In this document: one piece after another, positions 43,501 to 53,141 of the stretch | Position numbering within the stretch: position 1 is the stretch's first letter | How the letters are laid out: every line of letters begins with the position of its first letter | Assembly: GCA_019873645.1 (NCBI GenBank) | Contig: JAIOAX010000009.1 | Location: 62,001-126,000 of the forward strand | Direction of reading: 5' to 3' | Origin: Chloroflexota bacterium | GTDB lineage: Bacteria; Chloroflexota; Anaerolineae; B4-G1; SLSP01 | DNA length: 64,000 nt | Notes under the pieces: model-generated | Databases searched by the model: none | What the model saw: the letters and a program-made list of their open reading frames with translations, nothing else | What the model was told of the DNA's origin: nothing | Position numbers and translations under genes: made by a program

Positions 43501-44110
43501 TTGCCGGTAAGCCAGGAGCATCTAGCACCAATGCAAGCACCTTCCCGCGTGCGCCGATGTCCTTGATGAGAACATCGCAAGCTTGTTGGGCTCCCTCCAA
43601 TTCATCGGTGGTTATACGACAAGCGATACCTTCAAGGCGTGGTAAGAAATTATCCAATGTAAGGATTTTGATTCCGGCAGCGGCAGCCGCCTGTAACACC
43701 GGACGTAATCGTTCATCCGAACCCAACCGGACAATCAGTGCATCGGGACGCTGCGCGCTGGCTTCGGCAAGCAATTCTGCCATCCGTCCCATGTCGAAGT
43801 TTGCGTCCCACTCCAGTAGCCGCACGTCAAATTGTTGCGCGGCCTGGTGTAGACCGGCAATGAACTGCCGCGACCATTCAGTCTTTGTGAATTCATGAAC
43901 GACGGCTACAGTTAGCGAGGGAGACGCCTCGTGGCGCATCTCGACCCGCGAATAGCGATGTCGTTCGTAGATTTCACGCAATAGGCGAGTTTTGCCTACG
44001 CCGCCAGGCGCATAGAAATGGATGAATCGGCGGGTCCCCCATTCACCGATAGCTGTATCTACCAGCGAAAGCTCAGCCTCACGGTTGATAAACGGCATCA
44101 TCTCGACCAT
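40520..44110 (-). CDS. STAND ATPase with an inserted periplasmic-binding-protein domain and TPR repeats
   Basis: A 1196-aa cytoplasmic protein with no signal peptide. ATG 44110 follows AGGAGG at 8 nt. Walker A (APGGVGKT) lies at about 34-41. About 270 residues (about 66-342) then form a complete type I sugar-binding/LacI-like fold: LTVAVVHEFTKTEWSRQFI, LAEASAQRPDALIVRLGS, GIKILTLDNFLPRL, ITTDELEGAQQACDVLI, ALVLDAPGLPANRKAFL, HPDVKAIWVTWDQCMHGVLQAL, and GYIGQEMVRLAL. The ATPase resumes at VTPIIDFDEEVYRDFLG, with Walker B VVILLDTLEK (about 433-442) and VVVMVGRP. A winged-helix-like region and a TPR superhelix (about 690-1150, for example AKLLLDDKDYATALQTLDQI) follow. A small ligand binding to the insert could gate the ATPase; that is inference. 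It lies 17 nt after the first STAND gene and is coupled to the radical SAM gene. Confidence 0.85.
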   Translation of the reverse strand: MVEMMPFINREAELSLVDTAIGEWGTRRFIHFYAPGGVGKTRLLREIYERHRYSRVEMRHEASPSLTVAVVHEFTKTEWSRQFIAGLHQAAQQFDVRLLEWDANFDMGRMAELLAEASAQRPDALIVRLGSDERLRPVLQAAAAAGIKILTLDNFLPRLEGIACRITTDELEGAQQACDVLIKDIGARGKVLALVLDAPGLPANRKAFLLSVLAQYPDVELLLAPLPLSADMATAAQQTVMDWLQRHPDVKAIWVTWDQCMHGVLQALTTLERSDVGVYSFDLFSSIDERVRAADSPWRATLALDPGYIGQEMVRLALRAAAGETLPPHYAIPMSLVTRATLPTSTSPSSIDRRRIVTPIIDFDEEVYRDFLGLALALATMIGRDHFAGFLQKTAQFYRLQFTMPDEVLHYQRTELESAFVQCLVTVTQKQRVVILLDTLEKAGRAAAYLLETLTKIDNLVVVMVGRPYEGKESPLTPYAGLIESCELKPLTEASQQMYLDRKLEQLHTFFPAPFVGNLLRLTRGIPILIDLAVESCSSQPWPNWLLQWLAEDVSPSGLTEKQQQQAFEEQLVRYIVNLRSPLEWLILTMAYVYPLNELLMQQLLDWSPEQLSEVLAQARTRVFVKTLPGERYSLHDEMRRMVREYVWPQVDAEQTLRLQLSRKTLAYLEEQIAALEQQLRHQSQITDDERYQAFSQQAELLWSWKGMKLYHLLKTDISRGVAWFRDIFTQATERYEYDRRRNWVKMFEKSAIGDEETFLDQLKPEERNFVWLCKAKLLLDDKDYATALQTLDQIELEALPAELKVDWAIQKANVVIRLGDFLQGIAMFQQALQWGADLPDPRLRVKAMNGLGWAYRLVAELDEAQRYYEQALELAQAHNMLLEQAFLCTNLGFVLIYQTEIPRHKELALGYCLEGLRLAQQREKLVGDKRAVGRSYCTLGCVSFIAGQISEALTYFQKALDIFEPAQDAEWLSVAYSWRGAALISGSTADLAAAERDLLRARNLGIPKEQPAILSRLSLIHLLQGKLALATQEAEECRQIALKLPDPWYQWVSLRDLARVARYRQDYAKLDELAEAMQAHLQKWPRPDRRAWGMLCLELGCLALGRNEMERALAYFEEGIGILVVLGQYGADTPSVYLERLQEFFVNTLRLPAITIRTLGEELLRRWQNRKLHIIYPDIRAVFLQWAQWEENHAS

Positions 44111-44127
44111 GGCATATCCTCCTCTGG

Positions 44128-45777
44128 TTACAATCCCCATAGCTGCGCCTGTTCGTCCAGAATGGTGCGGTAGAAATTATTCTGATAAGTTCCCGGCGCA
44201 CTCGCGGCGGCATTGACCATAAACTCCAGCTCCCAATCCTCTGCCAACACTTGCCACAAATCCCGCAAGGCATCAGAAGACCAGGCCGCCTGCAAAATCT
44301 CGCCTGCGGTAGCCAGTGCGGCCAGCAAGGACTGTCGGAATGTGTCTGGCGGTTGGCACAGTACAAAATGAGCGTACTGGGCCCATTGGTAGATGTATTC
44401 CGCCGCCACATATTCAATACGACGGGATTTGAGACTACGCAACCAACGTTCGTAGTATTCTACCCCAAATGTACATAGAGCTTGAAAATGCTCCGGGTTC
44501 TGGCAGCGCAAGTAAATTGTAAACAAACGACGGGTTAGATTATCTTGTAAGAATGTGTCCTGCCGAGAGAGTAAAAAAGTAGCTTGCAATGCATTGATTA
44601 AGGAGAGGTTGGATCCCTTCCAGGTGAGCAGCGGAGGGTGGTGTTGTTGCAAAGCATCCAGCAACGGGTTATCGAAGCGACGAAACACACTCAATGTCTC
44701 GAGTGCAGGCCGCAACGATTCCATTTCTGGAATGCAAGCGGTGAGGTCATTCAGTACCGCGGCGATATAGGGTAGTGTTTGGGTGTGCGTCTGTCGCCAC
44801 AGTGCTTTTAGAGCCCCGGTACCAAAGTGCCATGATAGCAATTCATCTAGTACTGCTGCGCAACATTGTGGGTGACCGCCATAGTGGCTCATCAGATGTG
44901 CTGCTAATGCTGCTGTTTGGTTGGAGTCCATCAATACCTGTGCGCGCCGAACGTATTGTCCAATGGATTCTTGAATAATGGTAAGCGTATAAGGCGAGAG
45001 CGGCAATGGTGTCAAGGGTAATATCGAGCGTACCGCATAGCTCTTCTGCGCTGCGCCGCGCCCGGCCATGAAGAAACGCAGCTCGTTGCACCGCCTGGTA
45101 AAATCGCTATCCTTCAGGCAGGTGCGCGCACTGCCAAGCAGTCGCGCCAAGTCGGCAAACAACATTTCTGGTAGCTGATGCACATCATCCAGCAAGATGG
45201 CGACCCCGCTGTGTTCTGGAGGACGGACATTGGCTGCTTGCGCGGCGAGCTGGACTTCGATGCCATTGGCGAGGTATTCCCCCCATTTATTTATCTCTGA
45301 GATACCGATCGGCGGCGATATGTGTAAAACGGCCAGCAAAGCGGCAGCTAATTCAGACAATGTTTCTGGAGGTGGTTGCAATGCAAGATAAAAGCATCGC
45401 CAACCTTGTCCTTCATAACGTCGTTTCAATTCCTGCAGAAACCAGGTCTTGCCGTAGCCGGCGGGTGCATCTATCACCCAGGTATACACATTGAACGATT
45501 GCTGGACGAGATTAAGTTCAGCGATGCGGTTGACGAAATTTACCGTTGGCGTCGGCGGGGGAAAACGCTTTTGACACCATGTTGCCAATTGCATACAGGC
45601 TTCTCTATCGCGCCGGCAGTGGGCTAACAGCAAGTTGATTTTTTCTGTTCGCAGCATACCTGGACTGAACTCGTCATGGACTGAAGGGAATTCATCCAGG
45701 CACAACGCCTCCAAGTCGGTATCATCCAATCGTGCCAGACAACCACGTAACTGGTGTAGATTGCATACTTCTGTCAC
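44128..45777 (-). CDS. STAND-type ATPase with N-terminal effector-associated (death-like) domain
   Basis: A 549-aa protein. GTG 45777 (TEVCNLHQLRGCLARL) has GGAGG 5 nt upstream; GTG 45789 would overlap that SD. Residues 1-70 are a small helical domain (DDTDLEALCLDEFPSVHDEF, MLRTEKINLLLAHCRR) resembling effector-associated domains that recruit partners in bacterial conflict systems; the match is by pattern. The P-loop ATPase follows with Walker A VIDAPAGYGKTWF (104-111), Walker B VAILLDDVHQLPE, and a FFMAGRG sensor. The C-terminal 200 residues are helical without clear TPRs. It is the first gene of a three-gene operon with the STAND-PBP and radical SAM genes. It diverges from the LacI regulator of the arabinan locus. 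Confidence 0.8.
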   Translation of the reverse strand: MTEVCNLHQLRGCLARLDDTDLEALCLDEFPSVHDEFSPGMLRTEKINLLLAHCRRDREACMQLATWCQKRFPPPTPTVNFVNRIAELNLVQQSFNVYTWVIDAPAGYGKTWFLQELKRRYEGQGWRCFYLALQPPPETLSELAAALLAVLHISPPIGISEINKWGEYLANGIEVQLAAQAANVRPPEHSGVAILLDDVHQLPEMLFADLARLLGSARTCLKDSDFTRRCNELRFFMAGRGAAQKSYAVRSILPLTPLPLSPYTLTIIQESIGQYVRRAQVLMDSNQTAALAAHLMSHYGGHPQCCAAVLDELLSWHFGTGALKALWRQTHTQTLPYIAAVLNDLTACIPEMESLRPALETLSVFRRFDNPLLDALQQHHPPLLTWKGSNLSLINALQATFLLSRQDTFLQDNLTRRLFTIYLRCQNPEHFQALCTFGVEYYERWLRSLKSRRIEYVAAEYIYQWAQYAHFVLCQPPDTFRQSLLAALATAGEILQAAWSSDALRDLWQVLAEDWELEFMVNAAASAPGTYQNNFYRTILDEQAQLWGL

Positions 45778-45856
45778 AGCGGCCTCCACTTACCAGGCAT
45801 CACGCGCTTTGCCATTTTCTGACGGGATTAACGGGATTTTCAGAGTGGCTACTTTT

Positions 45857-45885
45857 AGCTTATTCCATTTAGAGGAAATTGTCAA
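45857..45885 (-). promoter_or_regulatory. Putative promoter of the STAND/radical SAM operon
   Basis: On the minus strand TTGACA (45885-45880), a 17-nt spacer and TAAGCT (45862-45857), about 80 nt before GTG 45777. The -35 box is perfect and the -10 box is weak, which suggests need for an activator or low expression. Confidence 0.45.
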
Positions 45886-45916
45886 CATGGATGGTTGCGG
45901 GGCCATAAACTGGGTA

Positions 45917-45967
45917 TTGACATTTATGCAATCGTATGCTATCATATCTATAACCGCATACGATTGC
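45917..45967 (+). promoter_or_regulatory. LacI-gene promoter overlapped by a 12-bp inverted-repeat operator
   Basis: TTGACA (45917-45922), a 17-nt spacer and TATCAT (45940-45945) form a near-consensus promoter for the LacI gene at 45993. GCAATCGTATGC (45928-45939) and its exact complement GCATACGATTGC (45956-45967) bracket the -10 box with a 16-nt gap. A repressor bound here would block the promoter, so autoregulation by the adjacent LacI protein is likely. The arm spacing is wider than a classical LacI operator; two dimers or a looped complex are possible. Confidence 0.72.
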
Positions 45968-45992
45968 GCGCAAACGAAATCCGAGGTTGCCC

Positions 45993-47030
45993 ATGGGAAA
46001 AGATTCCGCTGTGCAACGGGAACGTGTGACCATGCAGGACGTGGCGCGTGCCGCCAATGTCTCGCAAAGCACCGTATCACGCATTTTAAGCCCCGTCCCT
46101 TCACGGGTGCCGATCAGTGAAGAGACCCGGCAAAAAGTCCTGACGGTTGTCAAAGAGTTGGGGTATCACCCCAATCAATATGCCCGTAATCTGCGTGGCA
46201 AGAAAACACGTATGATCGGCATGATGATCGCGGACATCACCAACCCCTTTTACCATCCGATGGTGCGTACCGTGCAGGATATTGCCTTCCAACACGGCTA
46301 CGATGTGATGATTGCCAATTCAGACCATATGCGTGAGAAAGAATTGCTGTTCTGTGAATCCATCACCCGCCGTCCGGTGGACGGCATTATCATCATCCCC
46401 TATCATTTGAACGATGATGATCTGGATAACCTGATGGTCAACACAGGCGTCGCTATCGGCGCTGTCGGCAATCACATTCAGCATCCTTACGTGGATGTAG
46501 CTTATGCGGATGACGCCAAGGTCAGCTATGAGGCTGTTAATTGGCTGATTCACCAGCGCGGCCATCGGCGGGTCGCTATGATTATTGCCGACCATCGTTT
46601 CCCGGTGATCGTCCGTCGTTACGGGGCTTATCGGCGGGCTATGGAAGAGGCTGGCTTGCCTGTGCCGCCGGAGTATGTTGTTGAAGGCGATTGGTCTGTC
46701 GAGAGTGGGCAACGCGCCATTCGCACCTTGCTTGCGTTGCCCGATCCACCGACGGCCGTGGTTGCGGCAAACGACACCATCGCTATTGGCGCTATGGAGG
46801 TCGCCGAAGAGCTAGGTTACCGTGTCCCTGAAGATATCGCTGTCATCGGTTTCGATGATATTCCAGAGGCGCAATGGGTGCGCCCCAGACTCACGACAAT
46901 TGCTCAATTCCCCGCAGAAATGGGGCGATGCCTGGCCCAGGCACTCTTTGAACGTATCAACGGTGGGCAGGATGCTCCGCGTCGAGTTTTTGAGGTACCC
47001 TGTCGGTTTGTTATCCGTGAATCGGCTTAA
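45993..47030 (+). CDS. LacI family transcriptional regulator of the arabinan locus
   Basis: A 345-aa repressor. ATG 45993 has GAGG 7 nt upstream. The helix-turn-helix and hinge read VTMQDVARAANVSQSTVSRIL and HPNQYARNLRGKKT in the first 70 residues. The rest is a type I periplasmic-binding-like sensor (MIGMMIADITNPFYHPMVRTV, RPVDGIIIIPYHLN, AVVAANDTIAIGAMEVAEEL, IAVIGFDDIPEAQWVRPRLTT). It directly precedes an ABC sugar importer, GH51 and GH43 genes, so the effector is probably arabinose or an arabino-oligosaccharide. Confidence 0.95.
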   Translation: MGKDSAVQRERVTMQDVARAANVSQSTVSRILSPVPSRVPISEETRQKVLTVVKELGYHPNQYARNLRGKKTRMIGMMIADITNPFYHPMVRTVQDIAFQHGYDVMIANSDHMREKELLFCESITRRPVDGIIIIPYHLNDDDLDNLMVNTGVAIGAVGNHIQHPYVDVAYADDAKVSYEAVNWLIHQRGHRRVAMIIADHRFPVIVRRYGAYRRAMEEAGLPVPPEYVVEGDWSVESGQRAIRTLLALPDPPTAVVAANDTIAIGAMEVAEELGYRVPEDIAVIGFDDIPEAQWVRPRLTTIAQFPAEMGRCLAQALFERINGGQDAPRRVFEVPCRFVIRESA

Positions 47031-47068
47031 ACGTTTGAACGTTCTGGCGTTTAAACGTCCAAACACTG
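47031..47068. repeat. GTTTGAACGTTC-type micro-repeat after the LacI gene
   Basis: ACGTTTGAACGTTC, then TGGCGTTTAAACGTCCAAAC: two imperfect palindromic words of the same family as the 34-bp palindrome at 23661. The rest of the gap to 47175 has an unused AAGGAGGAG and an AT-rich stretch with a weak promoter-like TTGCCA-N18-TAAAAT ending too close to the next start to be certain. Confidence 0.65.
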
Positions 47069-47175
47069 GTTAGAAAGGAGGAGAATCGCCCGGTCATTGA
47101 TTTTAATCTTATCCGCAGAAAAGCTCGATTTGCCAGGATCCACTGTTTTACTTAAAATGAACAAGGAGGTTTCTG

Positions 47176-48606
47176 ATGTCTGCCAAGCAAAAGATTTCCC
47201 GTCGAGATTTTCTCAAGGCCAGTGGCTTGCTGGCTCTCAATGCAGCCATTCTGTCTGCCTGTGGCGGTAAGACCACTACCCCCGCTCCCGCCACACAAGA
47301 AGCCGCGCCGGCTGCGACGGCCGTCAAGGCGACCGAGGTTCCAACCCCTACGCCTGAGCCGACCCCGGTGGTGAATGTCTTTGGGGATTGTCCTGATCCG
47401 TTGATCCTGTACCACGGTCTTACCGGTTCGGATGGCGCCGTTTTTGCCGAGATGCTCCAGCAATACAAAGCTGCTACGCCGAATGCTTGTTTTGAGTCCC
47501 AGGGTATTGCATGGGACCTCTTCTTCCAGAAATTCCCCACCGCTGTTATGGCCGGCAATCCGCCCGATATGGTCATCTACCATGCTGCCGAGGTCATGCA
47601 GATGACTTCTCAAGGGTTGGTTCAAGATATGGAAGATTGGTTTACTGCATCCGGCATCGGCAAGGATCAATTCAACGAGTCACTGATCAACCAGATCACC
47701 GTCAACGGCAAAACGATGACCGTACCGTTCGACAACCACGGCTGGCTGAACTGGGTTAACACGAAAGTCATCAAGGATGCCGGACTTGATCCCGATAATC
47801 TGCCCAAGAACGGCGAGGAATTCATCCCCTGGGCACAAAAGATCACGACCGACAAAAACGGCAAACACCCGAACGAGCCGGGCTTCGACAAGGACAATGT
47901 CGTTGTGTGGGCTATCTATTGGACGTGGCTGCGTTACACGGTGCCCACCTCATTGTGGCAATTCGGTGGCGCCGTCGTCAGTGAGGACGGTAAGACAGCC
48001 AGACTAGGGGATCCTCAGTCTATTGCTGCCATTCAGTACTGGCATGACTTGATGTACAAGTACTATGTCTGCCCGCCTGGCCTGCCAGGTCTGCCCTATG
48101 GCGGCGAAATGTACCAGGCGAACGGCATCGCGCTGTGGTGGGAAGGCACGTGGACCGGCGGTTATATGCGCGACCGGCCCGAAGTTGCGGCAGTGACCCG
48201 CCCGGAATTCATCAACTCACTCGCGCCGGATGGCAAGCAGGCCGTCAAATTCGACTCGCATGTCTTCTCTATCCCGGTGGGAGCGCCTGATGCGGGCAAA
48301 CCGGTGCTCTACAAGATGATCCAGTTCTTGTTGGAGAACGGCGCCTATTGGGCTACCTCGGGTCAGGTGCCGGCGCTCAAGTCGGTACAGTCTTCCCCTG
48401 AAGTGCAGAAGATCGCCTCGGTCGCCAAGGCTGCCGAGCAGTTCAACAAGATCGGTCGGACGGATTTCTCGCATAAGGCCTTTGTCGAGATTCAGACGGC
48501 CTACGAGACCGCGGTCAGCGCCGCCGTCTCCGGCCCGGATGTCAGTGTGGAGAAGGCACTTAAAGACGGCAATGCTGTGATTCAGTCTATTCTGGATCGA
48601 CCGTAA
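47176..48606 (+). CDS. ABC sugar transporter substrate-binding lipoprotein
   Basis: A 476-aa extracytoplasmic solute-binding protein (family 1). AAGGAGG precedes ATG. The N-terminus carries a twin-arginine signal ([19 protein letters not shown]) ending in the lipobox LSAC, then a Thr/Pro/Ala-rich linker (about 35-70). The body shows the family pattern ([40 protein letters not shown]). It delivers sugar to the permeases at 48692 and 49613. Arabinan oligosaccharides are the likely ligand from the GH51/GH43 neighbours. No ATPase gene is included; a shared MsmK-like ATPase elsewhere is expected. Confidence 0.94.
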   Translation: MSAKQKISRRDFLKASGLLALNAAILSACGGKTTTPAPATQEAAPAATAVKATEVPTPTPEPTPVVNVFGDCPDPLILYHGLTGSDGAVFAEMLQQYKAATPNACFESQGIAWDLFFQKFPTAVMAGNPPDMVIYHAAEVMQMTSQGLVQDMEDWFTASGIGKDQFNESLINQITVNGKTMTVPFDNHGWLNWVNTKVIKDAGLDPDNLPKNGEEFIPWAQKITTDKNGKHPNEPGFDKDNVVVWAIYWTWLRYTVPTSLWQFGGAVVSEDGKTARLGDPQSIAAIQYWHDLMYKYYVCPPGLPGLPYGGEMYQANGIALWWEGTWTGGYMRDRPEVAAVTRPEFINSLAPDGKQAVKFDSHVFSIPVGAPDAGKPVLYKMIQFLLENGAYWATSGQVPALKSVQSSPEVQKIASVAKAAEQFNKIGRTDFSHKAFVEIQTAYETAVSAAVSGPDVSVEKALKDGNAVIQSILDRP

Positions 48607-48691
48607 GTATCTTCCTCCTGGGTGTGCAGGCTGGGACCGGCCGGGGAGTCCCAGCCTGCAAAGGATATGACCGACATAGAAAGGATGAACT

Positions 48692-49594
48692 ATGACGACA
48701 ACCGCCAGACATTCTCGCTGGAAGCCGCTGCACCAGCAATTGCCTAATTATCTCTTTATTTTGCCCCATTTTATCTTCTTTACGGTTTTCCTTCTCTACC
48801 CGATCATTGGCGGGTTACGCATCAGCCTCTATGACTGGAAAATCATGCTCAAGGAGCAACCGTTTGTTGGGCTGGCCAATTACCAGGCGCTGCTCAGGGA
48901 CAAGGTTTTCTGGCAGGTATTGGGCAACACGATTAAGTTTATGATCCTGACCGTGGCCATGAATGTGACCCTGGGGCTGTTGGTTGCCAGCGGCTTAAAA
49001 CACCGCTTTTGGGGCAGTGACGCTCTGCGGGTGATTTTTTATGCTCCCGGCATTCTTTCGGTCTCGGTGTTGGGGATCATCGGCATTCGTGTTTGGGAAT
49101 CGCAGTTGGGAATTATCAATTATTACATGGCGAATGTTCTGGGAGGACCGCGCATTTCCTGGCTCGGCGATGTGCGCCTAGTGGTGCCGGTGTTGGCCGT
49201 CACGACCGTGTGGTGGACCTTCGGTTTTCCGATGCTGGTTTTCCTTGCCGGCCTGCATGACATCCCTGAAACGCTTTACGAGGCTGCCAAAATTGATGGC
49301 GCCAACCCGTGGCAGTCATTCCGTTACATTACTTTACCCTTGATTATGCCGACGATGTTGTTCACGGTGGTGACGCAGTTCATCGCGCATATGCAGGTTT
49401 TTGCACAGCCTTATATCATCACTGCCGGCGGGCCCGGGAATGCCTCCCGCACGGTGGTACAGCTCTTGTATGAAACGGCCTGGAAGTATTTCCGTTTCGG
49501 CCATGCTTCGGCGATTTCGGTGGTGTTGGCATTGTTCATGATTGTGGTAACCGTTATTTTGTTCTCGCTCATGCGTAGCCGCACCGAGTATTAG
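48692..49594 (+). CDS. ABC sugar transporter permease (MalF/UgpA type)
   Basis: A 300-aa membrane protein with six helices ([40 protein letters not shown] and others). The EAA loop is [28 protein letters not shown] near residues 190-220. It lies between the binding protein and the second permease, and a 19-nt gap to the latter indicates one transcript. GAAAGGAT is the ribosome-binding site. Confidence 0.95.
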   Translation: MTTTARHSRWKPLHQQLPNYLFILPHFIFFTVFLLYPIIGGLRISLYDWKIMLKEQPFVGLANYQALLRDKVFWQVLGNTIKFMILTVAMNVTLGLLVASGLKHRFWGSDALRVIFYAPGILSVSVLGIIGIRVWESQLGIINYYMANVLGGPRISWLGDVRLVVPVLAVTTVWWTFGFPMLVFLAGLHDIPETLYEAAKIDGANPWQSFRYITLPLIMPTMLFTVVTQFIAHMQVFAQPYIITAGGPGNASRTVVQLLYETAWKYFRFGHASAISVVLALFMIVVTVILFSLMRSRTEY

Positions 49595-49612
49595 GCCCAA
49601 GGAGGATATGTT

Positions 49613-50491
49613 ATGGCTCAAGCATCATATTCGCACCATGCCATCAGCCGACGCGCCCGTATCAAGTACTTGCGACGCTCGGTGTTGATGTGGTTGATCT
49701 TCTTCCCACTGGTTGTGGTTATTTTCGTGCCGGTGCTGTACATGATCACGATGGCGTTTACCACGGAAGCCAATCAGTTCGTTGTGCCGATCCACTGGAT
49801 TCCCCAGCCGCCGACGTTGCTGAACTTCCGCAAAATCTTTGCCGATCCACTATTGCCGTTGGCGCGCTGGTTCCTTAACAGCCTGCTGGTCGCCAGTGTG
49901 GGGACGACTGTTATCCTGGCGCTGTCGTCTTTGAGTGGGTATGCTTTTGCTCGTTTGGAGTTTCCCGGCAAGCGTATGCTGTTTTCATTGCTAATCTTCA
50001 GTTTGATGATTCCGGCGGCCATCACGCTAATCCCATCTTTCTTAATCCTGCGCAGCCTGAAGCTGCTTGACACGTATCATGCCATCTGGTGGCCAGCGGC
50101 GGCTTCAGTGACAGGCATTTTCTTGTTACGTCAGCATTTCTTTTCCATCCCTTCCGAGATGGAAGATGCGGCGCGTATTGATGGCGCGGGGCGTTTCCAG
50201 ACTTTCCTGTTGGTTTGTCTGCCGTTGGTGACTAACTCGCTCACCGCGCTCGCCATCTTCAGTTTCCTGGGGTTGTGGAATGACCTCTTCTGGCCACTGA
50301 TCGTGCTCACCAAGCAAATCAAACTCACGCTGCCCATTGGTTTACTGGTGTTGCAGCAAGGAAGCTATATCCAGCGGGGGTTGGCGTTCGCCGGTGCCTT
50401 TGTAGCGACTATGCCTGTGTTGATCTTCTATGCTATTTTCCAACGTAAGATTATCGCCGGTATTACCACTGCCGGCATGGCCGGGCGTTAA
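49613..50491 (+). CDS. ABC sugar transporter permease (MalG/UgpE type)
   Basis: A 292-aa membrane protein with six helices. The EAA motif reads [26 protein letters not shown]. The C-terminal [15 protein letters not shown] matches the usual (I/V)xGxTxGAVKG tail of MalG-type permeases. AAGGAGG precedes ATG. It completes the arabinan-linked importer with the 48692 permease. Confidence 0.95.
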   Translation: MAQASYSHHAISRRARIKYLRRSVLMWLIFFPLVVVIFVPVLYMITMAFTTEANQFVVPIHWIPQPPTLLNFRKIFADPLLPLARWFLNSLLVASVGTTVILALSSLSGYAFARLEFPGKRMLFSLLIFSLMIPAAITLIPSFLILRSLKLLDTYHAIWWPAAASVTGIFLLRQHFFSIPSEMEDAARIDGAGRFQTFLLVCLPLVTNSLTALAIFSFLGLWNDLFWPLIVLTKQIKLTLPIGLLVLQQGSYIQRGLAFAGAFVATMPVLIFYAIFQRKIIAGITTAGMAGR

Positions 50492-50541
50492 TTGCGCTGG
50501 AATATTTTTAACAAACCATAATGACAAGGACAGGTGATTCC

Positions 50542-53117
<2,576 letters not shown>

Positions 53118-53141
53118 TGTATTGGCCGGGTCCGGCTTTTT

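Noticed and set aside
47129-47158. Promoter TTGCCA-N18-TAAAAT for the sugar-binding protein gene
   Set aside because: The implied start point falls on the ribosome-binding site, leaving almost no leader; transcription from the LacI promoter is simpler.
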